A stretch of 64,000 nucleotides of DNA from assembly GCA_002686085.1 (NCBI GenBank), contig NZAC01000011.1, forward strand, positions 23,361 through 87,360. The letters run 5' to 3'. This document shows, in pieces, positions 28,067-36,301 of the stretch; within the stretch, counting starts at the first letter, position 1, and the number at the start of each line of letters is the position of its first letter. Under the pieces are notes generated by a model. That model made no database searches and was not told the origin of the DNA. It was given only the letters and a program-made list of their open reading frames with translations. The position numbers and the translations under genes are program-made. This DNA is from Roseibacillus sp. Its GTDB lineage: Bacteria; Verrucomicrobiota; Verrucomicrobiia; Verrucomicrobiales; Akkermansiaceae.

Positions 28067-28611
28067 CCCTCATGATGGAGGAGGACACTTGAAACCATGG
28101 GAGTGGTTCCGGTCTTATCTGCGATGAACTGCATTATTGTTCGTGCAGAAATCCGCAGGGCCGCCGGATTAATGGATCCTATACCAATAACTTCTGACTC
28201 TTCCGCAAAGAGCACGGGAGTCATCAACTTCCGACATTCAAGAAGAAGACTTTCGTTCATGTCATAAAACACGGACGGTGTTGGCATCTTGCTGGCAAAG
28301 GGAACCAGCGTCAAAGGCTGCCCCAGTGACTGGGACAGGGACCTTCCGAGGCGCTCAACTTCCAATGGACGGGCGTCAGGCTCACGAATTCTCAGAGCTG
28401 CGAGGAACTCAAGAGGATCCCATGGTCTCGGACCCCGCAGTGAACCCTGCCCATGATGCCGTAGCTCTTTCAGCTCCGCTGGGGTTGCCAGTCCATGATC
28501 TTCGAGAAGCGTGCAGGTCTGGCTGAGGCATTCAGGGTCGGTTGCCATTGAGACAGTTGCGCCAGACGGCACACTGTTCACTTCAGTTTGATTTTCAGCT
28601 TGGGCCTGCAT
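28030..28611 (-). CDS. Stand-alone PilB/GspE N-terminal (MshEN-like) domain protein
   Basis: The 193-residue protein resembles the N-terminal part of pilus ATPases, with a PTPSVFYDMNESLLLECRKL-type segment followed by FAEESEVIGIGSINPAALRI, similar to the family's VAMADP region. It has no Walker motif. It lies between the secretin and PilB genes and overlaps pilB by 37 bases, which favours translational coupling. MshEN domains can bind cyclic di-GMP, but the binding residues cannot be confirmed here, so this is inference. Confidence 0.55.
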   Translation of the reverse strand: MQAQAENQTEVNSVPSGATVSMATDPECLSQTCTLLEDHGLATPAELKELRHHGQGSLRGPRPWDPLEFLAALRIREPDARPLEVERLGRSLSQSLGQPLTLVPFASKMPTPSVFYDMNESLLLECRKLMTPVLFAEESEVIGIGSINPAALRISARTIMQFIADKTGTTPMVSSVLLHHEGWISLCQQQFGI

Positions 28612-28616
28612 GCGTT

Positions 28617-30467
28617 CTAGCGCTTACGGAGAAATTTCAAGCGTCCATGTTGAAGTCCACTCTTCGTCTTTTTCTCGAAAGACCCACCAAGGTCTGCCTT
28701 GAGATCTTCAGCCGTAGGCTGGTGATCCCTCTGGCCGGGATGGAGATCGTCGATTGCTCTCTGCCAGTTAGGCTCATGGGCCGGGCCCGGAAGAGCAGGC
28801 TCGATCCAGTCGTGGCCAGGCTTGAGGCTTACATGATCTCGAATCGCTCTGCTCGTGATACCATTCTCCACAGCACTCCCCGGATTGTAGGAGGTTGGTG
28901 TTACCACAAAGACAAGACTGGAAGTTTCCTTCGCAGCTTCCTTGCTCTTAAAGAAAAAATTGATACCTGGAATATCACCAAGGATCGGAACCTTGTTCCT
29001 ATCCTTAGTTTTGACCTGTCCGTAAAACCCTCCCACAACGAGAGAGTGTCCATCGGGAATACGGGCGACACTCTCGATCATCGATTCCGACACTCGGGGA
29101 TATCTGTTCCCGCTCTGGCCAACGATTTCATCGACAACCTGTGCAGAGCGTGGGCGCATCTGCATGCGAATTGTACCATCAGGAAGGAGCGTCGGGGTAA
29201 CCGCAACCGTCACTCCTATTTCTCTTGTAGTGGAAGGGTCTCCAGTTGGGTCTTTTGAGTCGACGGAATACCTGACCTCCTCGGTCACCTGATTACTGAC
29301 TTCTGTCTCACTGATTGTGGTTGTAATAATGGGAACACGGTCAATGAGTGAGATTGTCGCTTTCTCATTATCCTCGGTGATAAGCGTAGGATTGGAGGTC
29401 TGGGTAACAAGCCCCCCCTGCTGCAAGGCACGAAGAACGCCACCCATCTGAATAGGAGAGAGGACAATCGTATTATTGCTTGGTGTATCAGTACCACGAA
29501 GAACAGAACCTGACCCCAGAGTGCCCGACGCAGAAAGCGCATTGTCGATACCGAATAGAGAATTCAGGCTCGTAATAGTCTCAAGAGGAATTCCGTTCGC
29601 ACCAAGACTGGATGACCAGTTCACACCCTGCTTCTCCCCCGCGCTACTATTGACACTGAGGATTTTAACTTCAATAACGACCTGCCCTTTTGCCTTATCT
29701 ACCGAGGTGAGAAGGTTCCTCGCACGCTCTACTTGGTGAGCTGTGTCCACGACGATGATCGTATTGGTCTTGGGTTCGTAGTTTGCGATGCCCGTAGGAG
29801 AAAGCATCGGCTGAATCAGACCCTTGATCTGCTCGATATCAGTCGGCCGCAGGTAGCGAAGTTGATAATGCCACTCCTCTGCAGGCAACCGATTGAGCTG
29901 CTCATTGTTCAAGGCGTAAACCGTGTTCCCCTTGGTGTATAGGGTCAGCCCATATTGAAAGGCCAACTCCTCCATCTGCTCCAGTGGATTTCCACTGTTG
30001 AGATGACCACTCACGTTGAAATCCGGTCCGGCGATACTGACGTTGTGAAAGTACTGTTTCTTGGCACGCTTGGCCAACATCTGAAAGATGTCGTTGATCG
30101 CAGCATCGCGAATCAGGTATTCACCATTACTTTCATCGATCTGCCCGGCGCTGTCACCCGGAACACCGACCTCCCCGTCGCTCTCCTCAGGAGGGGGAGG
30201 AGGAGGGAGTTCCGAAAGATCCTTTCCAACCGGAGATACAGGCGCTGGCGAAGCGGCAGCTGCAATCGGCACCACCTCAGGAATTGGCTCCACCGGGTCA
30301 ACAGGAGGGTCGGCCAACGCCGGAGCAGTAGGATCGAACGCAGGTGGCCCGACAACCGGAAGGGGCTGGATTGGCTCATCGGGAAACACTTGCTCGGGCA
30401 CCTGTTGACCAAAAGCAACAGCAGCACTGAGCAGCAGAAGGCAGAACAAAAAATCGTGATTTTTCAT
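28617..30467 (-). CDS. pilQ: Outer-membrane secretin, PilQ-like (Amuc_1098 type)
   Basis: Start chosen at 30467 (MKNHDFLFCLLLLSAAVA), which gives a signal peptide; a longer frame would run over the next gene. The 616-residue protein has a Pro-rich linker (PPPPPPEES, residues about 85-95), an N0/N1-like domain (ATP-independent, VYALNNEQ), N-domains with TIIVVDTAHQVERARNLL, and the secretin core with ILTSVD, EKATISLIDRVPI and SLVVGGFYGQVKTK. It is the channel for pili in the outer membrane. The gene order matches the Akkermansia muciniphila Amuc_1098-1102 locus. Confidence 0.88.
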   Translation of the reverse strand: MKNHDFLFCLLLLSAAVAFGQQVPEQVFPDEPIQPLPVVGPPAFDPTAPALADPPVDPVEPIPEVVPIAAAASPAPVSPVGKDLSELPPPPPPEESDGEVGVPGDSAGQIDESNGEYLIRDAAINDIFQMLAKRAKKQYFHNVSIAGPDFNVSGHLNSGNPLEQMEELAFQYGLTLYTKGNTVYALNNEQLNRLPAEEWHYQLRYLRPTDIEQIKGLIQPMLSPTGIANYEPKTNTIIVVDTAHQVERARNLLTSVDKAKGQVVIEVKILSVNSSAGEKQGVNWSSSLGANGIPLETITSLNSLFGIDNALSASGTLGSGSVLRGTDTPSNNTIVLSPIQMGGVLRALQQGGLVTQTSNPTLITEDNEKATISLIDRVPIITTTISETEVSNQVTEEVRYSVDSKDPTGDPSTTREIGVTVAVTPTLLPDGTIRMQMRPRSAQVVDEIVGQSGNRYPRVSESMIESVARIPDGHSLVVGGFYGQVKTKDRNKVPILGDIPGINFFFKSKEAAKETSSLVFVVTPTSYNPGSAVENGITSRAIRDHVSLKPGHDWIEPALPGPAHEPNWQRAIDDLHPGQRDHQPTAEDLKADLGGSFEKKTKSGLQHGRLKFLRKR

Positions 30468-30495
30468 GGAGTATTCTTGATGGATCTGGAGCTCC

Positions 30496-31083
30496 CTACG
30501 GCAATGGAGGAGGAGAATTTGATTCAATTCGCAGAGGCTCAGCCTCGCTCTTCTTTCGGAGTGTGACTCCCTGCAATCGCAGGGGCTGCCCGGCTGCGGT
30601 GACTCCTTCAGGAAGCGTATCAAGACGACGGATCGCTATCTCACCACTTTGCAGATTCCTGAATGTCACCCTTGAGGGACCAACAGCTTCGACCCTGACC
30701 GATATTTTCTCTCCATCTCGAACGATGGGAAAGACCTGCCCCAGACGGAAAAGGCGAGCACCAACAAGAAACTCCCTTTCGCGCGAGTTTATGAGAGAAA
30801 TTTTGATGTCTTTGATGAAATCTCGGAATGAGGTTTTCGGAATCTCTCGTGAGGAACGGCTTATCACCGGAGCCTTCCCAGGATTCTGATACAATCCGAA
30901 AGGACCTCGCTCCCGCCCGGCAATGGAAAGCCGTCTCTTTAACTCCGCGATTCGGTCATCAACTGTATCCGACAGAAATCTTGCGGGGGTCGCACTGGCG
31001 GAATACGAGTTGGCCCCGGAAGCAGGCTCTCTGGCTACCGCCACTGCAGAGAAGAGAAGAAGTATAAGGAAGGTCGTCTTCAT
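30496..31083 (-). CDS. Small periplasmic pilus protein, PilP/Amuc_1099-like by position
   Basis: Start at 31083 (MKTTFLILLLFSAVAVA) overlaps the previous gene's TAA by one base (TAATG). The 195-residue product has a signal peptide and a compact C-terminal domain of strands (FPIVRDGEKISVRVEAVGPS) like PilP/TcpD-type secretin partners. It lies at the position of Amuc_1099 in Akkermansia. The family match is positional. Confidence 0.6.
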   Translation of the reverse strand: MKTTFLILLLFSAVAVAREPASGANSYSASATPARFLSDTVDDRIAELKRRLSIAGRERGPFGLYQNPGKAPVISRSSREIPKTSFRDFIKDIKISLINSREREFLVGARLFRLGQVFPIVRDGEKISVRVEAVGPSRVTFRNLQSGEIAIRRLDTLPEGVTAAGQPLRLQGVTLRKKSEAEPLRIESNSPPPLP

Positions 31084-31619
31084 TATTTTTGCCACGTAGT
31101 GTAAACAACTGCCGCATTCAGAACATTCTGGTTCGCCGCCCTGGAGAGCTTGATACTGTCCAGCTGGAGCTGAGGCATTTTTGTTTCTAGCTCAAGAAAA
31201 GCAGTTTGGAGGGCCCTGTAAGTGCCGCGGAAGGCGAAGTGAAGTTGGATAGATGGCTGCTGACTCGCACCTCCGATTCCGCCCGCTACAGTGGTCGGCC
31301 GAAAGGCGGTCTGTTGGAAGTGGGTAGCTTCGTAGTCTTTCTGAAAGTCACGGAAAAAGGTGTTGACGGAGGTAGCTGCTGGTTGCTCGAACAGGGACAT
31401 CCACCGGTGCATGTGCGGCGCCTGTGACTGCACCTTACGCTCGAGCATTCGCCGCTCCTTTTCCACAGTCTTAAAGGCCTGATGATGCTTCTTCCTGGAC
31501 TCATAGGTAGTTTCCAGTTTCCCGCGGAAATGCACTCCCAGCCCCAAAGTAGCGACCACAAGAAAAACCGGCACTACCAGCCCGAAAACGATAATAGGAT
31601 CTTTGTAATGAGGATTCAT
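31083..31619 (-). CDS. Amuc_1100-like PilO-type inner-membrane protein (short form)
   Basis: The 178-residue protein has one N-terminal membrane helix (IIVFGLVVPVFLVVATLGLG), a coiled-coil stretch, and a small C-terminal domain. Its place between the PilM-like and PilP-like genes equals that of Amuc_1100, which is a pilus-associated protein that binds the Toll-like receptor TLR2. Akkermansia's version is about 317 residues, so this one is much shorter. Start overlaps the preceding stop by ATGA. Homology by position and topology only. Confidence 0.55.
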   Translation of the reverse strand: MNPHYKDPIIVFGLVVPVFLVVATLGLGVHFRGKLETTYESRKKHHQAFKTVEKERRMLERKVQSQAPHMHRWMSLFEQPAATSVNTFFRDFQKDYEATHFQQTAFRPTTVAGGIGGASQQPSIQLHFAFRGTYRALQTAFLELETKMPQLQLDSIKLSRAANQNVLNAAVVYTTWQK

Positions 31620-33364
31620 TGCGCGGCAGTGATCGGGATGGCGATAGGGTCCTCAGCAGTAATACGCTGAGTGATCGTCAATCTAAAATTATGAGCGAAC
31701 CGCTCTTCTGGCTTCTTTCCAATAAGCGGCTTGAATCGCTTGTTCTCAGAGGTCAGAAGATTCACCAGGAGCGTTCGGGATCCCAAATCGGTGCGAAAGG
31801 ACTCATTACCGGTTTGTTCACGAATGCTCTCAAACACCTTTCCCATTCCCTCTGTCGTGCTGATCACCGTAAGGTGATTCAGAGCATCCGTGTTAGAGAA
31901 TCCGCTAATCGTCCAATCTTTGACGACTCCTGCACTGGGATCCTTATTCTGAGCCACTTCAGGCCTCACCCGGTGACTGGCTTCTGACAAGATCACACTC
32001 TCTGGATCCGGAAAAAGCTGATTAATCAGCTCCATCGAAACCCACGCCTTAGATCGGTCAGCGAGCAAGGAACTCCATTGTTCATAACGATGGATTTCTG
32101 AGGAAAGAATCTTGTTTCCTTCCCGGGAAACTTCGCCGGTCTGATGCCAGGATTCGTCGTTAATAATCTTAATGCCGCGGACCGCGGTCCATCCAACAAA
32201 TAGGAGAATAGCTGCCGCTCCAAGGCGCAGAGCAGCAGAACCAAACCTCAGGATTCTCATTTCCGTACGGGACGGAAGTAGGTCCACTTCATCCCTTGAT
32301 TCCGGAAGAAAATCCTGAGTCGCCCACCCGGATTCGATCATACCCTGAAAAGTCTGAGCACCTCTCACAACCACTTCTTCATTCCGAGATCTCAAGCTGG
32401 AAGGCCCTTGGAACTCGAGCGGAACCGCGGAGTCAAACCAGCGATTCTTACGCCAGTCAACCACCACTGCCCCGGGAAGCTGTGGGGCAACTGGATCCCG
32501 CCCGGAGCAGGCCAGCGGAAGAGTGTAAATGGGCGGATCGGGCAATTCGAGAGCTGCCGCCATAGTCTGCACTATCCGCCCTACGTGAGACGGAGTGACC
32601 CCCTCATGGTGTCTTACTGACCTGAGCATGACGAGCTCTCGTCCCTCGGAAAAAAAGGCAATGACAGAAAAAGATGAATAGGGAAAAAAGATAGCGAAGG
32701 CTTGATCCGGCAGCTCCTCATCCAGTCGCCGCAGAGCAGCAAGGGTGACCAAAGGAGCACTCAACGCGCAGGTCCGAATAGGAAAGTTCAGAACCTGCCC
32801 AACATTTCTGATCTGTCTTAGATAGGTGTGGCATCTTCTTGAAATTGTTATCGCTGATCCAAACTGCTGCCCGGGCCTAGCACCGGGATAGGGAAACAGG
32901 CGGAACGAGAAGTCCTCCACAGAATCGCTATGATCCTCAAGGACGGCCTTGGGTTCATGCACAAGCTTCTCACTTAGAACACCAAGATCCTCGGGGCGTT
33001 CACTGGCCCCTCTGAGCTCGGATATGGCAAACTCGTCGGCAACATGGAGAATCACTGCCAGTGACTTCATTCGGCCATCAAAATGGGAGCGAATTCCTGC
33101 AAGATATTCCATTACCTCCTGCTCTCCAGCCTGTAACGAGGGCAGAGCTACGCGGGCCCAGGTCTTTCTGTCGTCCTTCCCGTAACAAATGTGTGCCGCC
33201 GAGATATCTTCTCCTTCTAAGAAAAGGTGCAATTGGCACTCAAGGTCGAGAGCCTCACGATACCAGTCAAGATTCCTCGAACGAGTAGTCTCACGGTGGA
33301 GACGCCGCGCCTGCAGGAACCGTTGCCAGGTTGTTAACTGGGCTGGATGCACCAATACTTCCAT
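31616..33364 (-). CDS. pilM: PilM-PilN-like fusion protein (Amuc_1101 type)
   Basis: The 582-residue protein has a large cytoplasmic part resembling the actin-like PilM/GspL fold (ILHVADEFAISEL, AIFFPYSSFSVIAFFS). A single membrane helix follows near residues 375-395 (LRLGAAAILLFVGWTAVRG), then a periplasmic PilN-like region. Canonical phosphate-loop motifs are weak, so the actin-like assignment is inference. It equals Amuc_1101 by position and lies between the pilin and the Amuc_1100-like gene. Confidence 0.65.
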   Translation of the reverse strand: MEVLVHPAQLTTWQRFLQARRLHRETTRSRNLDWYREALDLECQLHLFLEGEDISAAHICYGKDDRKTWARVALPSLQAGEQEVMEYLAGIRSHFDGRMKSLAVILHVADEFAISELRGASERPEDLGVLSEKLVHEPKAVLEDHSDSVEDFSFRLFPYPGARPGQQFGSAITISRRCHTYLRQIRNVGQVLNFPIRTCALSAPLVTLAALRRLDEELPDQAFAIFFPYSSFSVIAFFSEGRELVMLRSVRHHEGVTPSHVGRIVQTMAAALELPDPPIYTLPLACSGRDPVAPQLPGAVVVDWRKNRWFDSAVPLEFQGPSSLRSRNEEVVVRGAQTFQGMIESGWATQDFLPESRDEVDLLPSRTEMRILRFGSAALRLGAAAILLFVGWTAVRGIKIINDESWHQTGEVSREGNKILSSEIHRYEQWSSLLADRSKAWVSMELINQLFPDPESVILSEASHRVRPEVAQNKDPSAGVVKDWTISGFSNTDALNHLTVISTTEGMGKVFESIREQTGNESFRTDLGSRTLLVNLLTSENKRFKPLIGKKPEERFAHNFRLTITQRITAEDPIAIPITAAQ

Positions 33365-33452
33365 TGAGGGAACGAGGGGAAGATGTCGCTATGTAATAAG
33401 CCGCCACGGTGCACTCCCCGGCAGCAAATGGTGAGGCGAAAGCCGCACCGGA

Positions 33453-33480
33453 GTCGGCGCCAGAGTATTCTGGCGCCGAC
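33453..33480. terminator. Perfect 12-bp hairpin downstream of the pilin gene, no U-tract
   Basis: GTCGGCGCCAGA pairs perfectly with TCTGGCGCCGAC around a 4-nt loop, 18 bases after the pilin stop codon and about 90 bases before the PilM/N gene. No T-run follows on the minus strand, so it is more likely an mRNA processing or stabilising element than a terminator. Confidence 0.75.
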
Positions 33481-33498
33481 CTCCGGGTCGAAAAGTGA

Positions 33499-33903
33499 TT
33501 ACCAGTCTCCAAAATCACTTGGCACGTGCTTCTCAGCAGTTGCAAGTGAACAGGTCATATAAAGCACTCCTTGTTGCGGGAGAGTGTCACCTTTGTTGGA
33601 GTATGTTCCTGTGCCGGGGCAATCAGGGCTACTTTCAACGAATTTGCCAGGCCCAACAATCTCTCGGTATGCACCGGAAACCACTTCTCCGGCATTATGG
33701 CCATTCATGTTCTGGTAGGAGCGCATACCTTGTTGAACGTTACGAATGTTCATGATGCATCCTGCGCGATCAGAGCCTCTTTTCCAGGCGCGCGCGCCAA
33801 CGAAAAGAATGCTGATCAATGATAGAAGGACGAGAATTACGACCGTCAACTCAATGAGGGTCATCCCGGACTTCACTGTCTTCTGGGTGTTTGTCAGTGT
33901 CAT
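33499..33903 (-). CDS. Type IV pilin-like protein (Amuc_1102 type)
   Basis: Start at 33903 (MTLTNTQKTVKSG) is favoured over a longer frame that begins at 33954. The prepilin signal is KSG|MTLIELTVVILVLLSLIS with Glu at +5. The 134-residue product has two cysteines in the C-terminal half (CPGTG ... CSLAT) that may form the D-loop disulfide of pilins. It follows pilT by 64 bp and is the likely major or structural pilin of this operon. Confidence 0.85.
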   Translation of the reverse strand: MTLTNTQKTVKSGMTLIELTVVILVLLSLISILFVGARAWKRGSDRAGCIMNIRNVQQGMRSYQNMNGHNAGEVVSGAYREIVGPGKFVESSPDCPGTGTYSNKGDTLPQQGVLYMTCSLATAEKHVPSDFGDW

Positions 33904-33967
33904 GGTTTTGTCTGTTTTGGTTGATGACGCGCACAGGGCACGTGCTTTTGGCACTTGGATTTACCGG

Positions 33968-35230
33968 TCAGATTTCATCTTCATCGTTCCGATTCATCCG
34001 GGCGCTTTCAAAAGTTTGTTGGTCGATAGCACCGCGCTGCAGCAGTTTACGCAGGCTGTCGTCCCATGAAATATTGCCAGCTCGACGAATGACGTCCTCG
34101 AGTGCATTCGATCCGGAAGAGTAGTTCGCGATCGCGCTGGAGACTGCATCGTTGCTGTTCTGGAGAAACTCGTAGGTCAGCACTCTCTTGCCATTCAGTC
34201 CCCTCAAGAGGCCCTGCGAATGAATAAAGATGAGCATTTCGCTGAGCCGACTAAGTACTGACCCGAACTTCTCGTGGGGGTACATTTCAAGAATCCGCCC
34301 CATCGTCTTGACCGCACCGGTAGTGTGAAGCGTCGAGAGAACGAGATGCCCTGTCTGAGCCGCTTCCAGGCAGGTATCCATCGCGTCACGATCACGAATC
34401 TCTCCAAGAAGTATGATATGAGGCGCTTTTCTTAGAACATCCTTCAGTCCCTGTCGGTAGCTTGCTACGTCACGCCCAACCTCCTGCTGAGTAATGATAC
34501 TGGGAGACATCGCTCGGTGATCAGGATAATTGGGATGCTCCATGTCTGCCTGGTAACGATATTCAACGGGGTCCTCGATCGTAACTATATGCTTGGAAGA
34601 AGACTGCCTCAGCCAGTCCATCAGTGAAGCCAGAGTCGTGGACTTTCCCGAACCGGTCGGACCTGTCACCAAACAGAGCCCTGCTCTCCGACGCACTGCA
34701 TCCTGAAGTGCGGTTGAGGTATCAGGATCAATTCCCAGGACATCGAGAGCTGGTATCGTATCGCTAAGGATCCGGCACGTGATTCCCAGTCCGGAAGCCG
34801 AGAGATGAGCTTGAATACGCAGACGCCCTGAAATTTTTGTCCCGCCTGCATAGACGACACCGTCTGCTGAAAAATCGTCAACATGCGTCTCTTGAAACCG
34901 CTGAAGTGATCGCTCTACTTTCTCATCAGAAGTGACTCCCACACTACTCCCCCCAAAACCATGGCCAGACTCTTCCTGCCGAAGAACGAGAGCCTTGTAA
35001 ACTTCCAGCAGATCTCGATCGGAGAGGAAGCCCAGAAAGTCTAGACACTCCATTCCATGGTTGGTCTCAACGTAAATTGGCCGCTTTGCACGGAACTGAA
35101 TGTCCGACACACCGCGTCCCTCGCAAGCCTCCAGCGAGACTGCGAGCAGTTCTTCCCCAGACATGCCCGGCTGAAAGACCCGTAGCTGCGGGGCCTCGAG
35201 ATGGGCAGGAGGTTGCTCAATCGCACTCAT
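33968..35230 (-). CDS. pilT: PilT-type retraction ATPase
   Basis: The 420-residue protein has Walker A GPTGSGKSTT, an Asp box, Walker B APHIILLGEIRDRD and the His box STLHTTGAVKTMGRILEM. It lacks the tetracysteine zinc site of PilB and has the PilT C-terminal helix region (AVSSAIANYSSGSNALEDVI). PilT retracts pili, powering twitching and DNA uptake. It is the first gene of the minus-strand pilus operon, so the promoter should lie in the long gap above 35230. Confidence 0.88.
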   Translation of the reverse strand: MSAIEQPPAHLEAPQLRVFQPGMSGEELLAVSLEACEGRGVSDIQFRAKRPIYVETNHGMECLDFLGFLSDRDLLEVYKALVLRQEESGHGFGGSSVGVTSDEKVERSLQRFQETHVDDFSADGVVYAGGTKISGRLRIQAHLSASGLGITCRILSDTIPALDVLGIDPDTSTALQDAVRRRAGLCLVTGPTGSGKSTTLASLMDWLRQSSSKHIVTIEDPVEYRYQADMEHPNYPDHRAMSPSIITQQEVGRDVASYRQGLKDVLRKAPHIILLGEIRDRDAMDTCLEAAQTGHLVLSTLHTTGAVKTMGRILEMYPHEKFGSVLSRLSEMLIFIHSQGLLRGLNGKRVLTYEFLQNSNDAVSSAIANYSSGSNALEDVIRRAGNISWDDSLRKLLQRGAIDQQTFESARMNRNDEDEI

Positions 35231-35880
35231 CGTTATCAGAGCGTGAGCGTTAACGCACGGAAACGAGGACTCTGATATATTGTCAGGGCCTGCGCTCCGC
35301 CGTCTGGGTAAGGGTGAAACCAGAGGGGCTGCATCAGCTAGTTGTCAGTTCTGTTGAGTATCGCTATGTCACGTGTTTAAGAGCGCCGCGGCTTCGGTAA
35401 GATGAGACCCATTCACTGAGCTGGGCGCTTCCCGTCTTCCGGTTTTAAATGTCTTCTGATCCTTCTGGGATCCTGTGGTAGTGCGAACCCGGTTGAACCG
35501 ACCTGTGTTCCCCGAAATCAAAGGGCTGCGGTAACGAGGCCTCCAAGGAGGGGCCGAATTGGCAACAGCACGATGGTTCGGGGTGACAAGAACTCATCCG
35601 TTGTTTTCTTCTAATAGAGCTTAACTAAACTTTCAACCTTTTTTATCTTTTACGTGTAAATAAATCCCGAATCCTCAAATCCCAGTCATTATTTTACTAT
35701 AAACCCCTCATTTTGAACATATTACAAAAATATGCTCATCCCTCGAAAAGCCAATTTCTACCGGATGATATCCCCTGCGAGAGGTCGCCATCTACCTCAA
35801 AAACGATAATCCGCTCCCGCAAAAACCGAAAAACCGGTAAATAGTTCAGCACGTAAGCGCGAAGGCATCATGCGTCACGC
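35231..35880. other. Long leader/intergenic region upstream of pilT, no gene
   Basis: About 650 bases between pilT and the ppdK relic. Part of it (35600-35760) is very A+T-rich, which suits a promoter for the pilT operon. The rest holds a structured-RNA candidate (listed separately) and several small hairpins, for example AGCGCC/GGGCGCT around 35391-35430. No reading frame of note. Confidence 0.5.
35461..35600 (+). ncRNA. Candidate structured RNA, family unknown
   Basis: The region can fold as nested stems: CCCCGAA (about 35511) with TTCGGGG (about 35577), an inner GCTG/CAGC pair, and a GGCCTCC...GGGGCC hairpin at the tip. A GATCC-TTCTG-GGATC hairpin sits just upstream. None of the tmRNA, RNase P, SRP or c-di-GMP riboswitch motifs I know match. 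The strand is a guess; it could be a leader of the pilT operon on the minus strand. Confidence 0.3.
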
Positions 35881-36250
35881 CAAACCCTGCCCCAAAAAGA
35901 ACGCCCTCCGCTAGAGCTACCTTTGGCGATCGGGCATGGAGCGAGGATCAGCAGAGGGAGTCGCGTCCACCCCGTTGGGAGACCTCTTCCCAGCAGGCTC
36001 TCGGCCGCAGATGCCGTAGACCTCGATCTTGAGCTTCTTCGCGCAAGAACGCCCGCCTTCAACATAGACTCCAACCATTTTTACCCACACCTTTCTGCTC
36101 AAGATCAGCGTATGAGGTGTTGTTGAGAACTTCCGCATCCTGATAAGTTGAGGGGGAAGCTGAAGGAATCCATAGCGGGATCATATGGGGCCACTTTGGG
36201 CAAGATCGTCGGTTCTAAAGGAGAACTACCCACCTCGCCTGGCCATTATT
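35880..36250 (-). pseudogene. Decayed copy of the 3' end of ppdK
   Basis: On the minus strand this stretch matches the C-terminal ~90 codons of the intact ppdK at 38306-41104, with frameshifts and stops. Readable pieces include YQDAEVLNN and LEQKGVGKN (intact: [10 protein letters not shown] and LDQEGVGKL), and EGGRSCAKKLKIEVYGICG (intact: [16 protein letters not shown]). Nucleotide identity is clear around GTTGTTGAGAACTTC and CATCCTGATAAGTTG. The copy faces the same way as ppdK but is separated from it by the ABC-F gene. It therefore arose by duplication, followed by decay, or came from a lost paralogue. Confidence 0.85.
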
Positions 36251-36301
36251 TCCAACGCTCGACATTTCTAACTGCTTCGCTACCCCTCCACCCCCCAGCC
36301 T

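Noticed and set aside
30088..30408. Glycine- and serine-rich plus-strand frame
   Set aside because: It is the antisense mirror of the Pro-rich linker of the secretin gene and lacks a ribosome site or signal.
35281..35460. Cobalamin-riboswitch-like words (GGTGAAA, GGGCTGC)
   Set aside because: Other conserved parts of the cobalamin riboswitch are missing and the order does not fit.
35461..35600. 6S RNA, SRP RNA, RNase P or tmRNA
   Set aside because: Their conserved core motifs (for example the SRP GGAAGGAAGCAGCC loop or the RNase P GAGGAAAGTCC) are absent.
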